Of a stretch of DNA of 64,000 bases, positions 1 to 8,037 are shown piece by piece (position 1 is the first letter of the stretch; each line of letters opens with the position of its first letter). The notes beneath the pieces were generated by a model. It made no database searches, was not told the DNA's origin, and worked only from the letters and a program-made list of their open reading frames with translations. The translations under genes were made by a program, and so were the position numbers. This DNA comes from Alkalinema sp. FACHB-956 (GTDB lineage: Bacteria > Cyanobacteriota > Cyanobacteriia > Leptolyngbyales > Leptolyngbyaceae), in contig NZ_JACJRC010000009.1 in NCBI RefSeq assembly GCF_014697025.1, positions 62,001 to 126,000 on the forward strand. Reading direction: 5' to 3'.

Positions 1-2
1 GG

Positions 3-848
3 ATGCGAGTTTCCCCAGGGATTATTGGAGCGACCGTGGCAGCCTTTGCCACTTCTAGTCCAGAACTCTCTGTGGCGATTAACGCGGCTATAGAACGGCA
101 ACCCCAGATTTCTCTAGGCGATGTTTTAGGCAGTAATATCGTGAATGTTGGACTGGTTCTAGGACTATCGCTCGTCATTTCAGGGATTCAAAGTCCTCGA
201 GATAGCGTTAGGCGAGATTTTCCCATTGCCCTAATTACACCGATCGTCATAGGGGTACTGGCTCTGGATGGAATTCTTTCACGCCTAGATGGATTCATTC
301 TTTTGGGAATGTTCGGAACTTGGATGATTACCGTACTGGTTGAAGTGCGTAAACAACAAAGTGCTGCCGAGGAAATGCTAGGAGAACCTCGGTTCAAGTT
401 TGCCATTGCATTTTCTGTTGTCGGCTTGTGCTTTCTAATCACAGCAGGACATTTGATTGTGATTGCGGCTAAGGGTATTGCCCTTTCATTTGGCATTGAT
501 GAATTTGTGATTGGAGCCACGCTCGTCGCCATGGGTACCTCCGTTCCAGAATTAGCAACCGCTATTATTTCTAAGGTGCGAGGCCACGAGGAAATTGGTT
601 TGGGAACTATTTTGGGTAGCAATATTTTTAATAGCCTGTGGGTGGTGGGTATTGCTGCTATCCTGTTTCCCATTACTGTAAATTGGCAGGAAGTTGCGAT
701 CGCACTTGTATTTGGCTTGCTGTCAATCGCGTTTACCTTTCCCTCTAGCAATGGACTTATTGAACGGCGACGGGGTGTTTTATTACTCTTACTCTATGCA
801 GTCTATGTAGTGGCTATTCTACAAAAGATTTCTACTCCTATCAATTAA
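3..848 (+). CDS. Calcium/sodium antiporter (CaCA family), 5' truncated
   Basis: This is an integral membrane cation/Ca2+ exchanger of the YrbG-like CaCA family, which moves Ca2+ out against Na+ or H+. Two copies of the family's alpha-repeat signature are visible: the first near the start (GATVAAFATSSPEL, then GSNIVNVGLVLGL) and the second at about residues 168-215 (GATLVAMGTSVPEL, then LGSNIFNSLWVVG). The inverted duplication is typical. The Glu in each SPEL/VPEL motif is the ion ligand in the family. The frame is open to the left edge of the window and the first alpha repeat normally lies about 40 residues in, so the Met at position 3 is probably internal and the true start lies outside the window. 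The gene ends at a TAA followed by about 190 bp without a convincing gene. Confidence 0.85.
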   Translation: MRVSPGIIGATVAAFATSSPELSVAINAAIERQPQISLGDVLGSNIVNVGLVLGLSLVISGIQSPRDSVRRDFPIALITPIVIGVLALDGILSRLDGFILLGMFGTWMITVLVEVRKQQSAAEEMLGEPRFKFAIAFSVVGLCFLITAGHLIVIAAKGIALSFGIDEFVIGATLVAMGTSVPELATAIISKVRGHEEIGLGTILGSNIFNSLWVVGIAAILFPITVNWQEVAIALVFGLLSIAFTFPSSNGLIERRRGVLLLLLYAVYVVAILQKISTPIN

Positions 849-1036
849 TCTATTCTTACAAATTTAAGGAGCAATCAGCGCACACAGCAGTCTAGTCTGG
901 GAAAGCAGTGATCGATTAAGATGGGTATCGAAGTTAGTCATTTATTGCCGGATGAATTCCTGGAGAATACGAGCCTATTTCTCAAGAGTTTACGCATAAT
1001 GATCAGTAAGGACATTCCGATGGAGTGGTGTTGCTT

Positions 1037-1324
1037 ATGATCGAAGTGGTGCTGGTTCTGGTTTTAGGCTTGTTGCCCTGGTTTGGGTCGCTTCTATTCA
1101 TGCGGAAATTTGAGGCGCAGGCTAGGGACGATTTGCAGCGGGCGATCACGCTAGCCAATCGTCGTCAAATTCGTCATGTACTCAACGGCCCGCAATCTGA
1201 AACAGCACGCACCAGGCTGACGATCGGGGATTTGAACTGTCGGCATAATGCCCATTCGGCCTATTTACGCTGCGCAATTAATCCGATCGGCCCCTGTGAG
1301 GGCTGTCTGCATTACGAACCATGA
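1037..1324 (+). CDS. DUF6464-like small cyanobacterial membrane protein
   Basis: A protein of 95 residues with one N-terminal membrane segment (residues 2-22, rich in V, L and G) followed by a basic helix and a cysteine-containing tail: GDLNCRHNAHSAYLRCAINP and then GPCEGCLHYEP. The four Cys residues in a C-x(n)-C-x(n)-C-x2-C arrangement look like a small metal- or redox-binding knuckle. From memory this tail is the signature of the cyanobacterial family DUF6464, whose function is unknown. A GTG 12 bases upstream is in frame, but ATG at 1037 is preferred; a GGAG sits 11 bases before it. The topology suggests a cytoplasmic or thylakoid-surface tail anchored in the membrane. Confidence 0.6.
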   Translation: MIEVVLVLVLGLLPWFGSLLFMRKFEAQARDDLQRAITLANRRQIRHVLNGPQSETARTRLTIGDLNCRHNAHSAYLRCAINPIGPCEGCLHYEP

Positions 1325-1479
1325 TGGCTGAGCGATCGCACCTAGAGCTGAGAGAGAGCCAGGATGAAAGGGGCCGATCTCCAAGCTTCATCAGATGGGG
1401 GGCACTATTTGATTATGTTGAGATCTCAATAGCATTGAGGGATTCCCTATGGGTGCTCCACAGAGTGACCTGGAATTTA

Positions 1480-1523
1480 TTAGAACTAGATAGATTAGAA
1501 CTAGATAGCGTTAGAACTAGATG
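1480..1523. repeat. Short tandem repeat, AT-rich
   Basis: Three imperfect copies of a 14-17 base unit built around TTAGAACTAGATAG follow one another in the gap before the minus-strand gene at 1599. The unit is not found elsewhere in the window. Confidence 0.6.
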
Positions 1524-1598
1524 AACTTAGGAATAGATAGATATAAGAATATATTTAGAGATTGAAAGCTAAATTTCGGGAATATCGTTGATTTTTGA

Positions 1599-1847
1599 TT
1601 ATGCGGCGTAGTTCAGTTGACCGATCGGACGATCCAGAATCGTGACATCAGCTTGACTGACTAACATAAGGTCGGCTTGGCTGGATAGGAATTCTGTGTA
1701 GTCAGCCAGGGTATCTAGCCCGACGGAACCGAGTAGCCATTCCGTTGCAAGAAATAATGTGGTTTTAATCGTTAACTTAGCAACTGTTTGGAACCATTGG
1801 GGGCCGATTTGCTGGTGCGTTTGATGGTGCGTTTGATGGTGCAACAT
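1599..1847 (-). CDS. Hypothetical protein, 82 aa
   Basis: I do not recognise this protein. It reads for 82 codons without interruption. The N-terminus is a His/Gln/Thr repeat (HHQTHHQTHQQ) produced by a short tandem duplication in the DNA. The rest has an amphipathic segment (WFQTVAKLTIKTTLFLATEW) and an acidic stretch around residues 45-70. A GAGG lies about 9 bases before the ATG. It is convergent with the small gene ending at 1324 and divergent from the PHP gene that starts at 1956, so the 100-base gap could hold promoters for both. Probably real but unproven. Confidence 0.4.
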   Translation of the reverse strand: MLHHQTHHQTHQQIGPQWFQTVAKLTIKTTLFLATEWLLGSVGLDTLADYTEFLSSQADLMLVSQADVTILDRPIGQLNYAA

Positions 1848-1955
1848 TAGGGGTAACCCTCATCACTTGCTCAATCTCTCTGGTGATATATATGGAGCAA
1901 GGGGTAGGCGTTATGCAGGTTAGACTAGAACAAACACGATCCCTAGTTGCGACCT

Positions 1956-2825
1956 ATGCTGGAATTGCACTGCCATACGACGTTTTCCGATGGAACCCTC
2001 ACCCCCACGGAGCTAGTTAATGCAGCGATCGCGGCAGGGGTTCGGGCGCTGGCCATTACCGACCATGACACGATGGCCGGTTGGGATGAGGCTCGGCAGG
2101 CCGCCACAGGGCAGGATTTGGAAATTGTGCCGGGGCTGGAGTTGAGCACGGTGCACAATGGCAAATCGCTGCATGTGTTGGGGTTTTATCCCGATCGGGC
2201 ACAGCTAGAGGATCCCTTACAGGATCGGCTGTCAGGACGTAAGCGGCGGGCAGCGGCCATGCGGGATAAGTTGGCAGCATTGGGCTATCCGGTGGAGTTG
2301 CCGGAGTTGGGGCCAGGGATGGCTCCGGGCAGACCCCACCTGGCGGCAGCAATGGTGCGGGCGGGGTACGTGCCCGATTCCCAGACGGCCTTTGATAAGT
2401 TTCTGGGGGACGGCAAACCCGCCTATGTGGAGTATGAGCGCTTTGAGGCGGTAGAGGGGATCCGCTTGCTGCGATCGTGCGGTTCGGTGCCGGTCTGGGC
2501 CCATCCCTACCTGTTCCGAGGGGGTACCGTAGAAACCGTGTTGCCGGACTTGGTGGCAGCGGGGTTAATGGGACTGGAAGTTTACCATCCCTACCACAGT
2601 CCCTATCAGGTGGATAAGCTGGAGCAACTCTGTGAGGCGTTTGGGCTGATCAAAACGGGCGGAAGTGATTACCACGGCCCCAAACCGGAGGCGGAAAAGC
2701 CTGCCTACGCGGGGTCGAATACCCATGGGACGTTGAATAGTTTGCAGGTGCCGATCGAGCTTTTGGGGTCGTTGAAGGGTTTGGCCAATCGGGTCAAGCA
2801 GGAAGCGGAAACAGAAAAATTTTGA
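1956..2825 (+). CDS. PHP-domain phosphoesterase (nucleotide/RNA phosphatase-like)
   Basis: A metal-dependent phosphoesterase of the PHP superfamily, in the group that includes RNase AM / 3',5'-nucleoside-bisphosphate phosphatases (YciV/TrpH-like). Visible metal-binding motifs are HCHTTFSDG at residues 5-13, AITDHDT near 33-39, the Glu of PGLELS near 61, WAHP near 184-187 and GGSDYHG near 234-240. Together they give the usual trinuclear site. Length (289 aa) is normal for the family. ATG at 1956 is chosen over an in-frame TTG nine bases upstream because cyanobacterial homologues begin at this methionine. The last about 22 codons have a diverged duplicate at 3745-3812, beyond the following xisH-xisI pair (see findings). 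The exact substrate cannot be told from the sequence. Confidence 0.85.
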   Translation: MLELHCHTTFSDGTLTPTELVNAAIAAGVRALAITDHDTMAGWDEARQAATGQDLEIVPGLELSTVHNGKSLHVLGFYPDRAQLEDPLQDRLSGRKRRAAAMRDKLAALGYPVELPELGPGMAPGRPHLAAAMVRAGYVPDSQTAFDKFLGDGKPAYVEYERFEAVEGIRLLRSCGSVPVWAHPYLFRGGTVETVLPDLVAAGLMGLEVYHPYHSPYQVDKLEQLCEAFGLIKTGGSDYHGPKPEAEKPAYAGSNTHGTLNSLQVPIELLGSLKGLANRVKQEAETEKF

Positions 2826-2850
2826 AGAAGGAAAGGATGTTTACTTCTGA

Positions 2851-3285
2851 ATGTCAGGTAGAGATATCTTTCATGCGACGGTTCGGAATGCTTTGGTTAA
2901 AGACGGCTGGACAAACGTTGCGCCGATTACTTTGAAATATGACGACACTAGATTGGAGATTGACTTAGGAGCAGAACAGTTTTTTGCAGCACAGAAAGAC
3001 CAGATCCAAATTGCTGTGGAGGTGAAGAGTTTTGTTACACTCAGTTTAGTTTATGAATTTCATCAGGCAATCGGTCAATATATCCACTATCGAATGGTTC
3101 TAAGGAGCCTACAACCGCAACGAATTCTTTACATGGGGTTCCCAATCGAGGTTTACGATCGGTTTTTCCAGTCTCGGTTTTTCCGTGATAGCCTTGAGGA
3201 AAATCAGGTCAATTTTTTACTTGTTGATACGCGATTGGAGGAAATTGTCCAATGGTCACCCAATCCCGAAAAGTTGCTGCATTAA
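2851..3285 (+). CDS. xisH: XisH-family protein
   Basis: XisH was named as a factor needed for excision of the fdxN element in heterocystous cyanobacteria. Homologues are scattered in many cyanobacteria without any such element. The sequence has the family hallmarks: MSGRDIFHATVRNALVKDGW at the start, EIDLGAEQFFAAQ, the IAVEVKSF motif near residues 56-63 and GQYIHYR near 78. The D...E-x-K arrangement (Asp of EIDLGAE, then EVK) is that of a restriction-endonuclease-like PD-(D/E)xK core, so a nuclease role is plausible. The gene starts 25 bases after the PHP stop codon and overlaps xisI by 34 bases, indicating co-translation. Confidence 0.9.
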   Translation: MSGRDIFHATVRNALVKDGWTNVAPITLKYDDTRLEIDLGAEQFFAAQKDQIQIAVEVKSFVTLSLVYEFHQAIGQYIHYRMVLRSLQPQRILYMGFPIEVYDRFFQSRFFRDSLEENQVNFLLVDTRLEEIVQWSPNPEKLLH

Positions 3286-3638
3286 AGTCTGAGGAAAATC
3301 AGCAGTCTAGACTTGAGGTATATCGTCAGGTCATTCAAACTTTACTGACGGATTATGCAGCGCGGTCATCTACGGAGGCTGTTCAATGTATCCCGTTGAT
3401 GGATGGGCAAGGTGACCATTATCAAGTTTTAGATATTGGGTGGGATGAATCTGGGAAGCGTATTTTTAAGCCTGTACTTCATATTGATATTATTGATAAC
3501 AAAATTTGGATTCAGGAGAATATTACTGATCTTGATTTAGATACGTTGCTGGCAACCGCAGGAATCCAACCGTCGGAAATTGTTATTGGGTTTCATTCTC
3601 CGTCTTTAAGAAAATTTGGGATTTATGCGATCGAGTAA
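3252..3638 (+). CDS. xisI: XisI-family protein
   Basis: Partner of XisH, found beside it in nearly all known cases. Family features are YRQVIQTLLTDYA near residues 24-36, GDHYQVLDIGWD near 55-66, VLHIDIIDNKIWIQEN near 76-91 and the terminal EIVIGFHSPSLRKFG. The ATG lies inside xisH, 34 bases before its stop, a tight overlap typical of proteins made in fixed ratio, as in toxin-antitoxin or nuclease-inhibitor pairs. The first 20 residues before the conserved core may be an extension. Together with xisH it forms a two-gene cassette inserted behind the PHP gene. No fdxN-like element or recombinase is present in the window. Confidence 0.9.
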   Translation: MVTQSRKVAALKSEENQQSRLEVYRQVIQTLLTDYAARSSTEAVQCIPLMDGQGDHYQVLDIGWDESGKRIFKPVLHIDIIDNKIWIQENITDLDLDTLLATAGIQPSEIVIGFHSPSLRKFGIYAIE

Positions 3639-4021
3639 GGTGCGATCGCGGTAATTTCTGGTTGTAGCAGGAAGTTGTGATCTGGAGGGGCTGTCATTGT
3701 CCACTGATGTTGACACTACAAGTAATCAGGGAAGGCCGATCTCGGGTTTGCTGGGGGCGATCGATCTGTTGGGGCCATTGCAGGAACAGGCCGATCGGGT
3801 CAAGCGGGAAACTGGCGCAGGCACCCCATAAACAGGCGCACCCATAACCAGGCACACCATAACAGGCACACCATAACCCCGTGCATTACCTCCCTGACGG
3901 CTGTTTTCTTTCCCAGGGAATATTAACTTTGGTTTGAGGTAAAAAGGCACTTTTTGGGCAAATTATAGCTATCGCTAAGCAGCACATGCCCACAGGGGGC
4001 GGTCAGCCTAAGGTTCCAGGT
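3639..4021. other. Intergenic region with PHP-tail remnant and CACCATAAC tandem repeats
   Basis: No gene was found here. Bases 3745-3812 align without gaps to the last coding bases of the PHP gene (2739-2806) at roughly three quarters identity. In one frame they read AIDLLGPLQEQADRVKRE, against PIELLGSLKGLANRVKQE in the intact gene. Bases 3821-3886 hold four degenerate copies of a 14-17 base unit around CAGGC(G)CACCCATAAC. The final part before the PIG-L gene is AT-rich and may hold its promoter. Confidence 0.7.
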
Positions 4022-4822
4022 ATGCAAATATCTCGCGTTGTTGGAAAAGTTCACGGTAAGCTAGTTTGGCTGAAAAAATACAAGTTGCCTGAACTGCAAA
4101 ATCGGTTGCAGCACTATGGCCTGCTGTACTTGCTGTGTCGGCCTATGGCACTCAGCGACAAGCCCGCTATGATTATTGCACCCCATCAGGATGATGAATC
4201 CTTTGGGTGTGGTGGGCTGATTGCTCTGAAACGAAAGCAGGGCATTCCGGTCTGGGTGGTGTTTGTGACCGACGGTGCGGCGTCCCATAGCTGGCATCCC
4301 CAATTCAAATCCGGCGAAATTGCGCCCATCCGCCGGGAAGAGGCGATCGCTGCGTTGGGGGTTTTAGGCATTGAACCAGACCACATCTATTTTTTAGATC
4401 AGCCCGATGGTCGCTTGAAATACGACGAGACGACCCAGCAGGGGGCCTTAACAGCGCTGACTGAGTTGATTGCAATCTTACAGCCCGGTGAAGTTTACGT
4501 AACCCATCGCCACGATCGCAGCGCCGATCATGAGGTGACCTATCAGGTGACGCAGCAGGCGATCGCTGCCACGGGCTTAAGCATAGATTTGTATCAGTAC
4601 TATATCTGGTTGCTCTGGAAAACCTGGCTATTTCGCGAGGTGCAGTGGCAGGACTTGGCCGGGGCCTATCGTTTACCGATCGCGGCAGTCAAGACGCAAA
4701 AACGCCAAGCGGTGGAAACCTACAAATCCCAGTACCTATCGATCTACGGGGGCGGAACCCTGCTTCCTCCAGGATTTCTCAATCGGTTCTTTTTGCCCTA
4801 TGAGGTCTTTTTCAAACCATAA
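4022..4822 (+). CDS. PIG-L / LmbE-family deacetylase
   Basis: A zinc-dependent N-acetylglucosamine-type deacetylase of the PIG-L/LmbE family, which removes acetyl groups from GlcNAc-containing glycolipids or thiol precursors. The diagnostic motif MIIAPHQDDESFGCGG is at residues 44-59; His, Asp and Asp bind zinc and act in catalysis. FVTDGAASH follows near residue 80. A second zinc His lies in VTHRHDRSADHEVTY. The ATG at 4022 is preferred to one at 3986 because AAGG/AGG lies just before it and the extra 12 residues are low-complexity. The next gene is a glycosyltransferase on the same strand, so both may belong to surface-glycan synthesis; the substrate is unknown. Confidence 0.8.
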   Translation: MQISRVVGKVHGKLVWLKKYKLPELQNRLQHYGLLYLLCRPMALSDKPAMIIAPHQDDESFGCGGLIALKRKQGIPVWVVFVTDGAASHSWHPQFKSGEIAPIRREEAIAALGVLGIEPDHIYFLDQPDGRLKYDETTQQGALTALTELIAILQPGEVYVTHRHDRSADHEVTYQVTQQAIAATGLSIDLYQYYIWLLWKTWLFREVQWQDLAGAYRLPIAAVKTQKRQAVETYKSQYLSIYGGGTLLPPGFLNRFFLPYEVFFKP

Positions 4823-4939
4823 CGGTTTCATCTCCAACGTTTAATCAATCGATTCAAACAACAGCGTTCAAGTGAAAATTCAAGCGAAAGTTAAAACAGA
4901 AGTTAAAACAAAAATTAAAACAAACGGTTAAATCAATCA

Positions 4940-6028
4940 ATGGAAAATACTATGCAAATTCAAGGGAATTCTACGACTCTTCCCACCACGTTGGATGAAG
5001 TTGCTTTACCCCAAAAACTGCCGCCTTTGGTCTTAGTTGCCTTTACACGACCGGAATTACTCCAGGAAGTACTCAAGGGAATTCAAACACAATCCCTTTT
5101 ACCCCAGCAAATCATTGCCTTTGTCGATGGGGCGCGCAAGCCTGCGGATCAGGGGTTGATTGATCAATGTGTGCAGTTATTGCAGGCGTTTTCTAGCTGC
5201 GTACCCGTTAAAGTGATTGCCCGATCGCAGAATTTAGGCTGCGATCACAATGTTATTTCCGCTTTAACCGAAGTGTTGGCGACGGAGGAGTCTTTAATTT
5301 ATCTCGAAGATGATACGGTTCCAGCTCCTCACTTTTTCGATCGCATGTGTCGGTTGCTGGTGGCCTATCGCAATCAGCCTGATATTTTTTCCGTCAGTGC
5401 CTATGCCAACTTACCGGATGGGATGGACTCTCTGGCTCAGCAAGATTTGATGGTCTCCAATCGATTTTTTGCCCTGGGGTGGGGACTCTGGGCCGATCGC
5501 TGGCAGTCGATCGGGCTCATCGATCGACCTCCTGCGTTTAACCCCTTTGGCCAGTTCCACAACATCCCCGCCACGGTGCAAACCAAGCTGACTCTCGTCA
5601 ATCAATTTTGGCTAGAGAAGAACGGTCACACGGATTGGGTAATCACAACCACCTTGGCCGCCCTCGATCGGGGGATGCGCCACGTCCTCACCACCCAGTC
5701 GATGGTGCGCAATATTGGCTTTGATCACCCCGAGGCCAAAACCTATCGCGGCAAAGAGCCCGCCTGGGTCAACGCTCGCTACAATCCCGACTATCGCCCC
5801 AACCGCCTACCGATCGGTACGAACCTCCCCACTGCCTTAGCCCAACCCTTATCCGGTGTGGAGTTGGCACAATACTTACTGCACCAAGGACTGTGGCTAA
5901 GTCCGAGGGCCTTACTTTCGTTCTGGCAGCGCTATCCCGATTGGTCTAGCCGAATCGCCTTTGGCCGCTTGTTTGTCAAACGGTTGCTGGTGATGGTACG
6001 GCGGTTACGGCAGGGGCGGCCTGTGTAA
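4940..6028 (+). CDS. GT-A fold glycosyltransferase, GnT-I-like
   Basis: A cytoplasmic GT-A glycosyltransferase, 362 aa. After a poorly conserved 30-residue N-terminus, the nucleotide-sugar half shows LVLVAFTRPELLQEVLKGI, the donor-binding region VIARSQNLGCDHNVISAL near residues 92-109 and the metal-binding LIYLEDDTVPAPHFFDRM near 118-135 (the EDD motif). FALGWGLWADRW near 178 and HTDWVITTTLAA near 233 look like acceptor-side elements. The pattern fits the GnT-I/POMGnT-like group of GT2-related enzymes. A second ATG four codons downstream is possible. The 117 bases upstream contain several AAAACAAAAGTT-like repeats. It probably works on an exopolysaccharide or lipid-linked glycan with the preceding PIG-L enzyme. 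Confidence 0.7.
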   Translation: MENTMQIQGNSTTLPTTLDEVALPQKLPPLVLVAFTRPELLQEVLKGIQTQSLLPQQIIAFVDGARKPADQGLIDQCVQLLQAFSSCVPVKVIARSQNLGCDHNVISALTEVLATEESLIYLEDDTVPAPHFFDRMCRLLVAYRNQPDIFSVSAYANLPDGMDSLAQQDLMVSNRFFALGWGLWADRWQSIGLIDRPPAFNPFGQFHNIPATVQTKLTLVNQFWLEKNGHTDWVITTTLAALDRGMRHVLTTQSMVRNIGFDHPEAKTYRGKEPAWVNARYNPDYRPNRLPIGTNLPTALAQPLSGVELAQYLLHQGLWLSPRALLSFWQRYPDWSSRIAFGRLFVKRLLVMVRRLRQGRPV

Positions 6029-6062
6029 AGGCTGATCTTTTAGATACCAGGTAGGCACAAGA

Positions 6063-6833
6063 CTAAAGGGTCGCAGCCGTGATCACGAGGACGCCCATCG
6101 TGCCACCGGCGATCGGGTAATGTTTCGCGTCGGCAAATCCTGCTTGCTTTGCGAGTTGCACCTGTTCCGGGCCGATCGGGAAGCGATCGAGGCTGGGGCC
6201 AATGTAGGCATATTCTTCGGTTAATCCGTGGCGCTGGGCCGCAGGCACGACCACCCGATCGAGGTACCATTGCTGGAACTGTCGTACCCAAGCACTATCC
6301 GGGCGATGCATATCCAAAATCGCGGCTTTGGCTCCCGGTTTCAGCACCCGATGCAACTCGCGCAGGGCAGCGGGAATATCCACGACATTCCGGAGGCCGT
6401 AGCTCATCGTGGCGCAGTCAAAGGTGTTCTCCGCAAAGGGCAACTGCAACACGTCCGACTGTACCCAATGGAACTGCGATCGACCGTGCCCCTTGGCTTC
6501 TGTGCGTTTACGAGCTACTTCCAACTGCGCTGCGGCAAAATCGACACCATAGACCTGACCCGTTGCGCCAACCCGATCGCCCAGCATTTCCGCCACATCG
6601 CCACTGCCACAGCACAGATCCAGTGCCACATCTCCTGGCTTGGGCTCGCACCACTTCACCGTCATTAACTTCCAAATCTTGTGCTGCCCCAGACTAAGCC
6701 ACTGGTTTAGTTCATCGTAGACCGGCGCAATGCGATCGAAGAGTGCCTGCACTTCTGTGGACTGTACAGACGTTGACTGTCCAGATGTTGAAGCGGTAGA
6801 GGGATTGGCAGAAGAACGATCGACAAAATGCAT
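6063..6833 (-). CDS. menG: Demethylphylloquinone / 2-phytyl-1,4-naphthoquinone methyltransferase
   Basis: A SAM-dependent C-methyltransferase of the UbiE/MenG family that catalyses the last step of phylloquinone (vitamin K1) synthesis in cyanobacteria, needed for photosystem I. Motifs: FDRIAPVYDELNQWLSLGQH near residues 31-50 (UbiE signature 1), SAM motif I LDLCCGSGDVAEML near 71-84, ATMSYGLRNVVD near 141-152 (UbiE signature 2) and RVLKPGAKAAILD near 161. The length of 256 aa is about 25 longer than usual because of a Ser/Thr-rich N-terminal extension (STASTSGQSTSVQSTEV) that may not be structured. The gene is monocistronic on the minus strand and converges with the glycosyltransferase ending at 6028. 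Confidence 0.9.
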   Translation of the reverse strand: MHFVDRSSANPSTASTSGQSTSVQSTEVQALFDRIAPVYDELNQWLSLGQHKIWKLMTVKWCEPKPGDVALDLCCGSGDVAEMLGDRVGATGQVYGVDFAAAQLEVARKRTEAKGHGRSQFHWVQSDVLQLPFAENTFDCATMSYGLRNVVDIPAALRELHRVLKPGAKAAILDMHRPDSAWVRQFQQWYLDRVVVPAAQRHGLTEEYAYIGPSLDRFPIGPEQVQLAKQAGFADAKHYPIAGGTMGVLVITAATL

Positions 6834-6937
6834 AGATAAAAACTAATGAAATGTTAAACGGATAAAGGGGAAGTCTAATCCTCGCGATCGGGCAATCCCC
6901 AAACAATACCCAAAACAGTACCAAAAAAGGCGGGACT

Positions 6938-6968
6938 AAAAAAGGCGGAGCATTGCCCCACCTTTTTT
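6938..6968 (-). terminator. Rho-independent terminator of the peroxiredoxin gene
   Basis: The plus strand reads AAAAAAGG-C-GG-A-GC, a 3-base loop ATT, then GC-C-CC-A-CC-TTTTTT. It is symmetric apart from two C/A oppositions. Read on the minus strand it follows the peroxiredoxin stop by about 50 bases and ends in a run of T, so it fits that gene. The A and T runs on both sides mean it could also work in the other direction. Confidence 0.75.
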
Positions 6969-7020
6969 CTAAGTATTGAACGCCAGGATTGAACGCTGAA
7001 TGCGTCAAACCTCAATTCGC

Positions 7021-7662
7021 TTATTTATTAGGCTGGGGGGTCATCCGCAGGTAGGGCTTGATTTCCGTGACGCCTTTGGGGAATTTCTCGCGGGCTGCAT
7101 CGGTCGGAATCGAAGGCACCACTACGCAGTCGCCACCATCGGTCCAGTTAGCAGGGGTCGCCACGCTATAGTTATCGGTCAGTTGCAGGGAATCGATCAC
7201 CCGCAGCAACTCATCAAAGTTCCGGCCTGTGCTGGCGGGATAGGTGATGCTGAGGCGCAGCTTTTTGTTGTTATCGATAATGAAGACCGATCGAACTGTC
7301 AGCGTGTTACCCGTGCTGGAGTTGGGGTGAATCATGTCGTATAGTTCCGACACTTTTTTATCTTCATCCGCCAGGATGGGATAGTTCACAGAGCAGCTTT
7401 GGGTCTCGTTGATGTCACCAATCCAACCCTTGTGGGATTCTGCGCTATCGACGCTGAGGGCGATGACTTTCACATTGCGCTTTTCAAATTCGGGCTTGAG
7501 CTTAGCCACCATGCCTAGCTCAGTGGTGCAGACGGGGGTGTAGTCCGCAGGGTGGGAAAAGAGAACCACCCAGCTATCACCGGCCCAATCGTGAAAATTG
7601 ATCGTTCCTTCCGAGGAGTCTTGGGTAAAGTTGGGGACGGTATCGCCTAAACGGAGAGACAT
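7021..7662 (-). CDS. 1-Cys peroxiredoxin (Prx6 type)
   Basis: A thiol peroxidase that reduces hydrogen peroxide and alkyl hydroperoxides. The catalytic motif SHPADYTPVCTTE puts the peroxidatic cysteine at residue 45. Only one other Cys in the mid-region (QSCSVNYP, near residue 89) and one in the C-terminal domain (GGDCVVVP) are seen, and the long C-terminal domain ending YLRMTPQP is typical of the 1-Cys/Prx6 class rather than of typical 2-Cys enzymes. The length of 213 aa matches the family. It is monocistronic, with a clear terminator behind it and a 375-base divergent promoter region shared with the foldase gene at 8038. Confidence 0.9.
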   Translation of the reverse strand: MSLRLGDTVPNFTQDSSEGTINFHDWAGDSWVVLFSHPADYTPVCTTELGMVAKLKPEFEKRNVKVIALSVDSAESHKGWIGDINETQSCSVNYPILADEDKKVSELYDMIHPNSSTGNTLTVRSVFIIDNNKKLRLSITYPASTGRNFDELLRVIDSLQLTDNYSVATPANWTDGGDCVVVPSIPTDAAREKFPKGVTEIKPYLRMTPQPNK

Positions 7663-8037
7663 AGCCGAGGTTTCCTGTTTGTTGTACGTTTGACAAAATT
7701 GCCTAATAAAAGATCATGCCATAAAACCCCGGTTCTCCGGTCGGAGTTTAGATCTTTTTAGGAAGTCTGGTTAGGAAGTCTGGTTAGGAAGTCTGTCAGT
7801 GAGGTCATCTAGGAGAGTCTCTCTCAACTCAAAAAGCCTATTGGATCCAAGTAATCCTGTGGGCAGCAGTTGGTGAGAGGCCCCAATCCCTCTATCGTCA
7901 TCGGTCAACTCTGCGAAGTTTCTAAGATTTTTCCCGGACGTTTTGTCTCGTCATGTGTTTTTTTGGGCAAGATAGACATCAGCATTGGTGAATACCTTCT
8001 TCTAAACTGTCCCCCTTCTAAACTGTAAGTGTTATTC
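7663..8037. other. Divergent promoter region with 13-bp tandem repeat
   Basis: No gene was found between the peroxiredoxin (minus) and the parvulin (plus). Bases 7758-7796 hold three copies of the 13-base unit TTAGGAAGTCTGG, the last incomplete. Just before the parvulin gene, CTTCTAAACTGT is repeated. Promoters for both genes should lie here, but I cannot place them with confidence. Confidence 0.55.

Noticed and set aside
921-1040. 39-codon plus-strand frame upstream of the DUF6464-like gene
   Set aside because: No ribosome-binding site and no recognisable sequence; it overlaps the better-supported start region of the next gene.
1321-1524. Plus-strand frame of 67 codons overlapping the stop of the DUF6464-like gene
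   Set aside because: The ATGA overlap looks like translational coupling, but there is no ribosome-binding site, the sequence shows no recognisable motif and the end is made of the local tandem repeat.
3726-3950. Minus-strand 74-codon frame
   Set aside because: It is made of the PHP-tail remnant read backwards and the CACCATAAC repeats.
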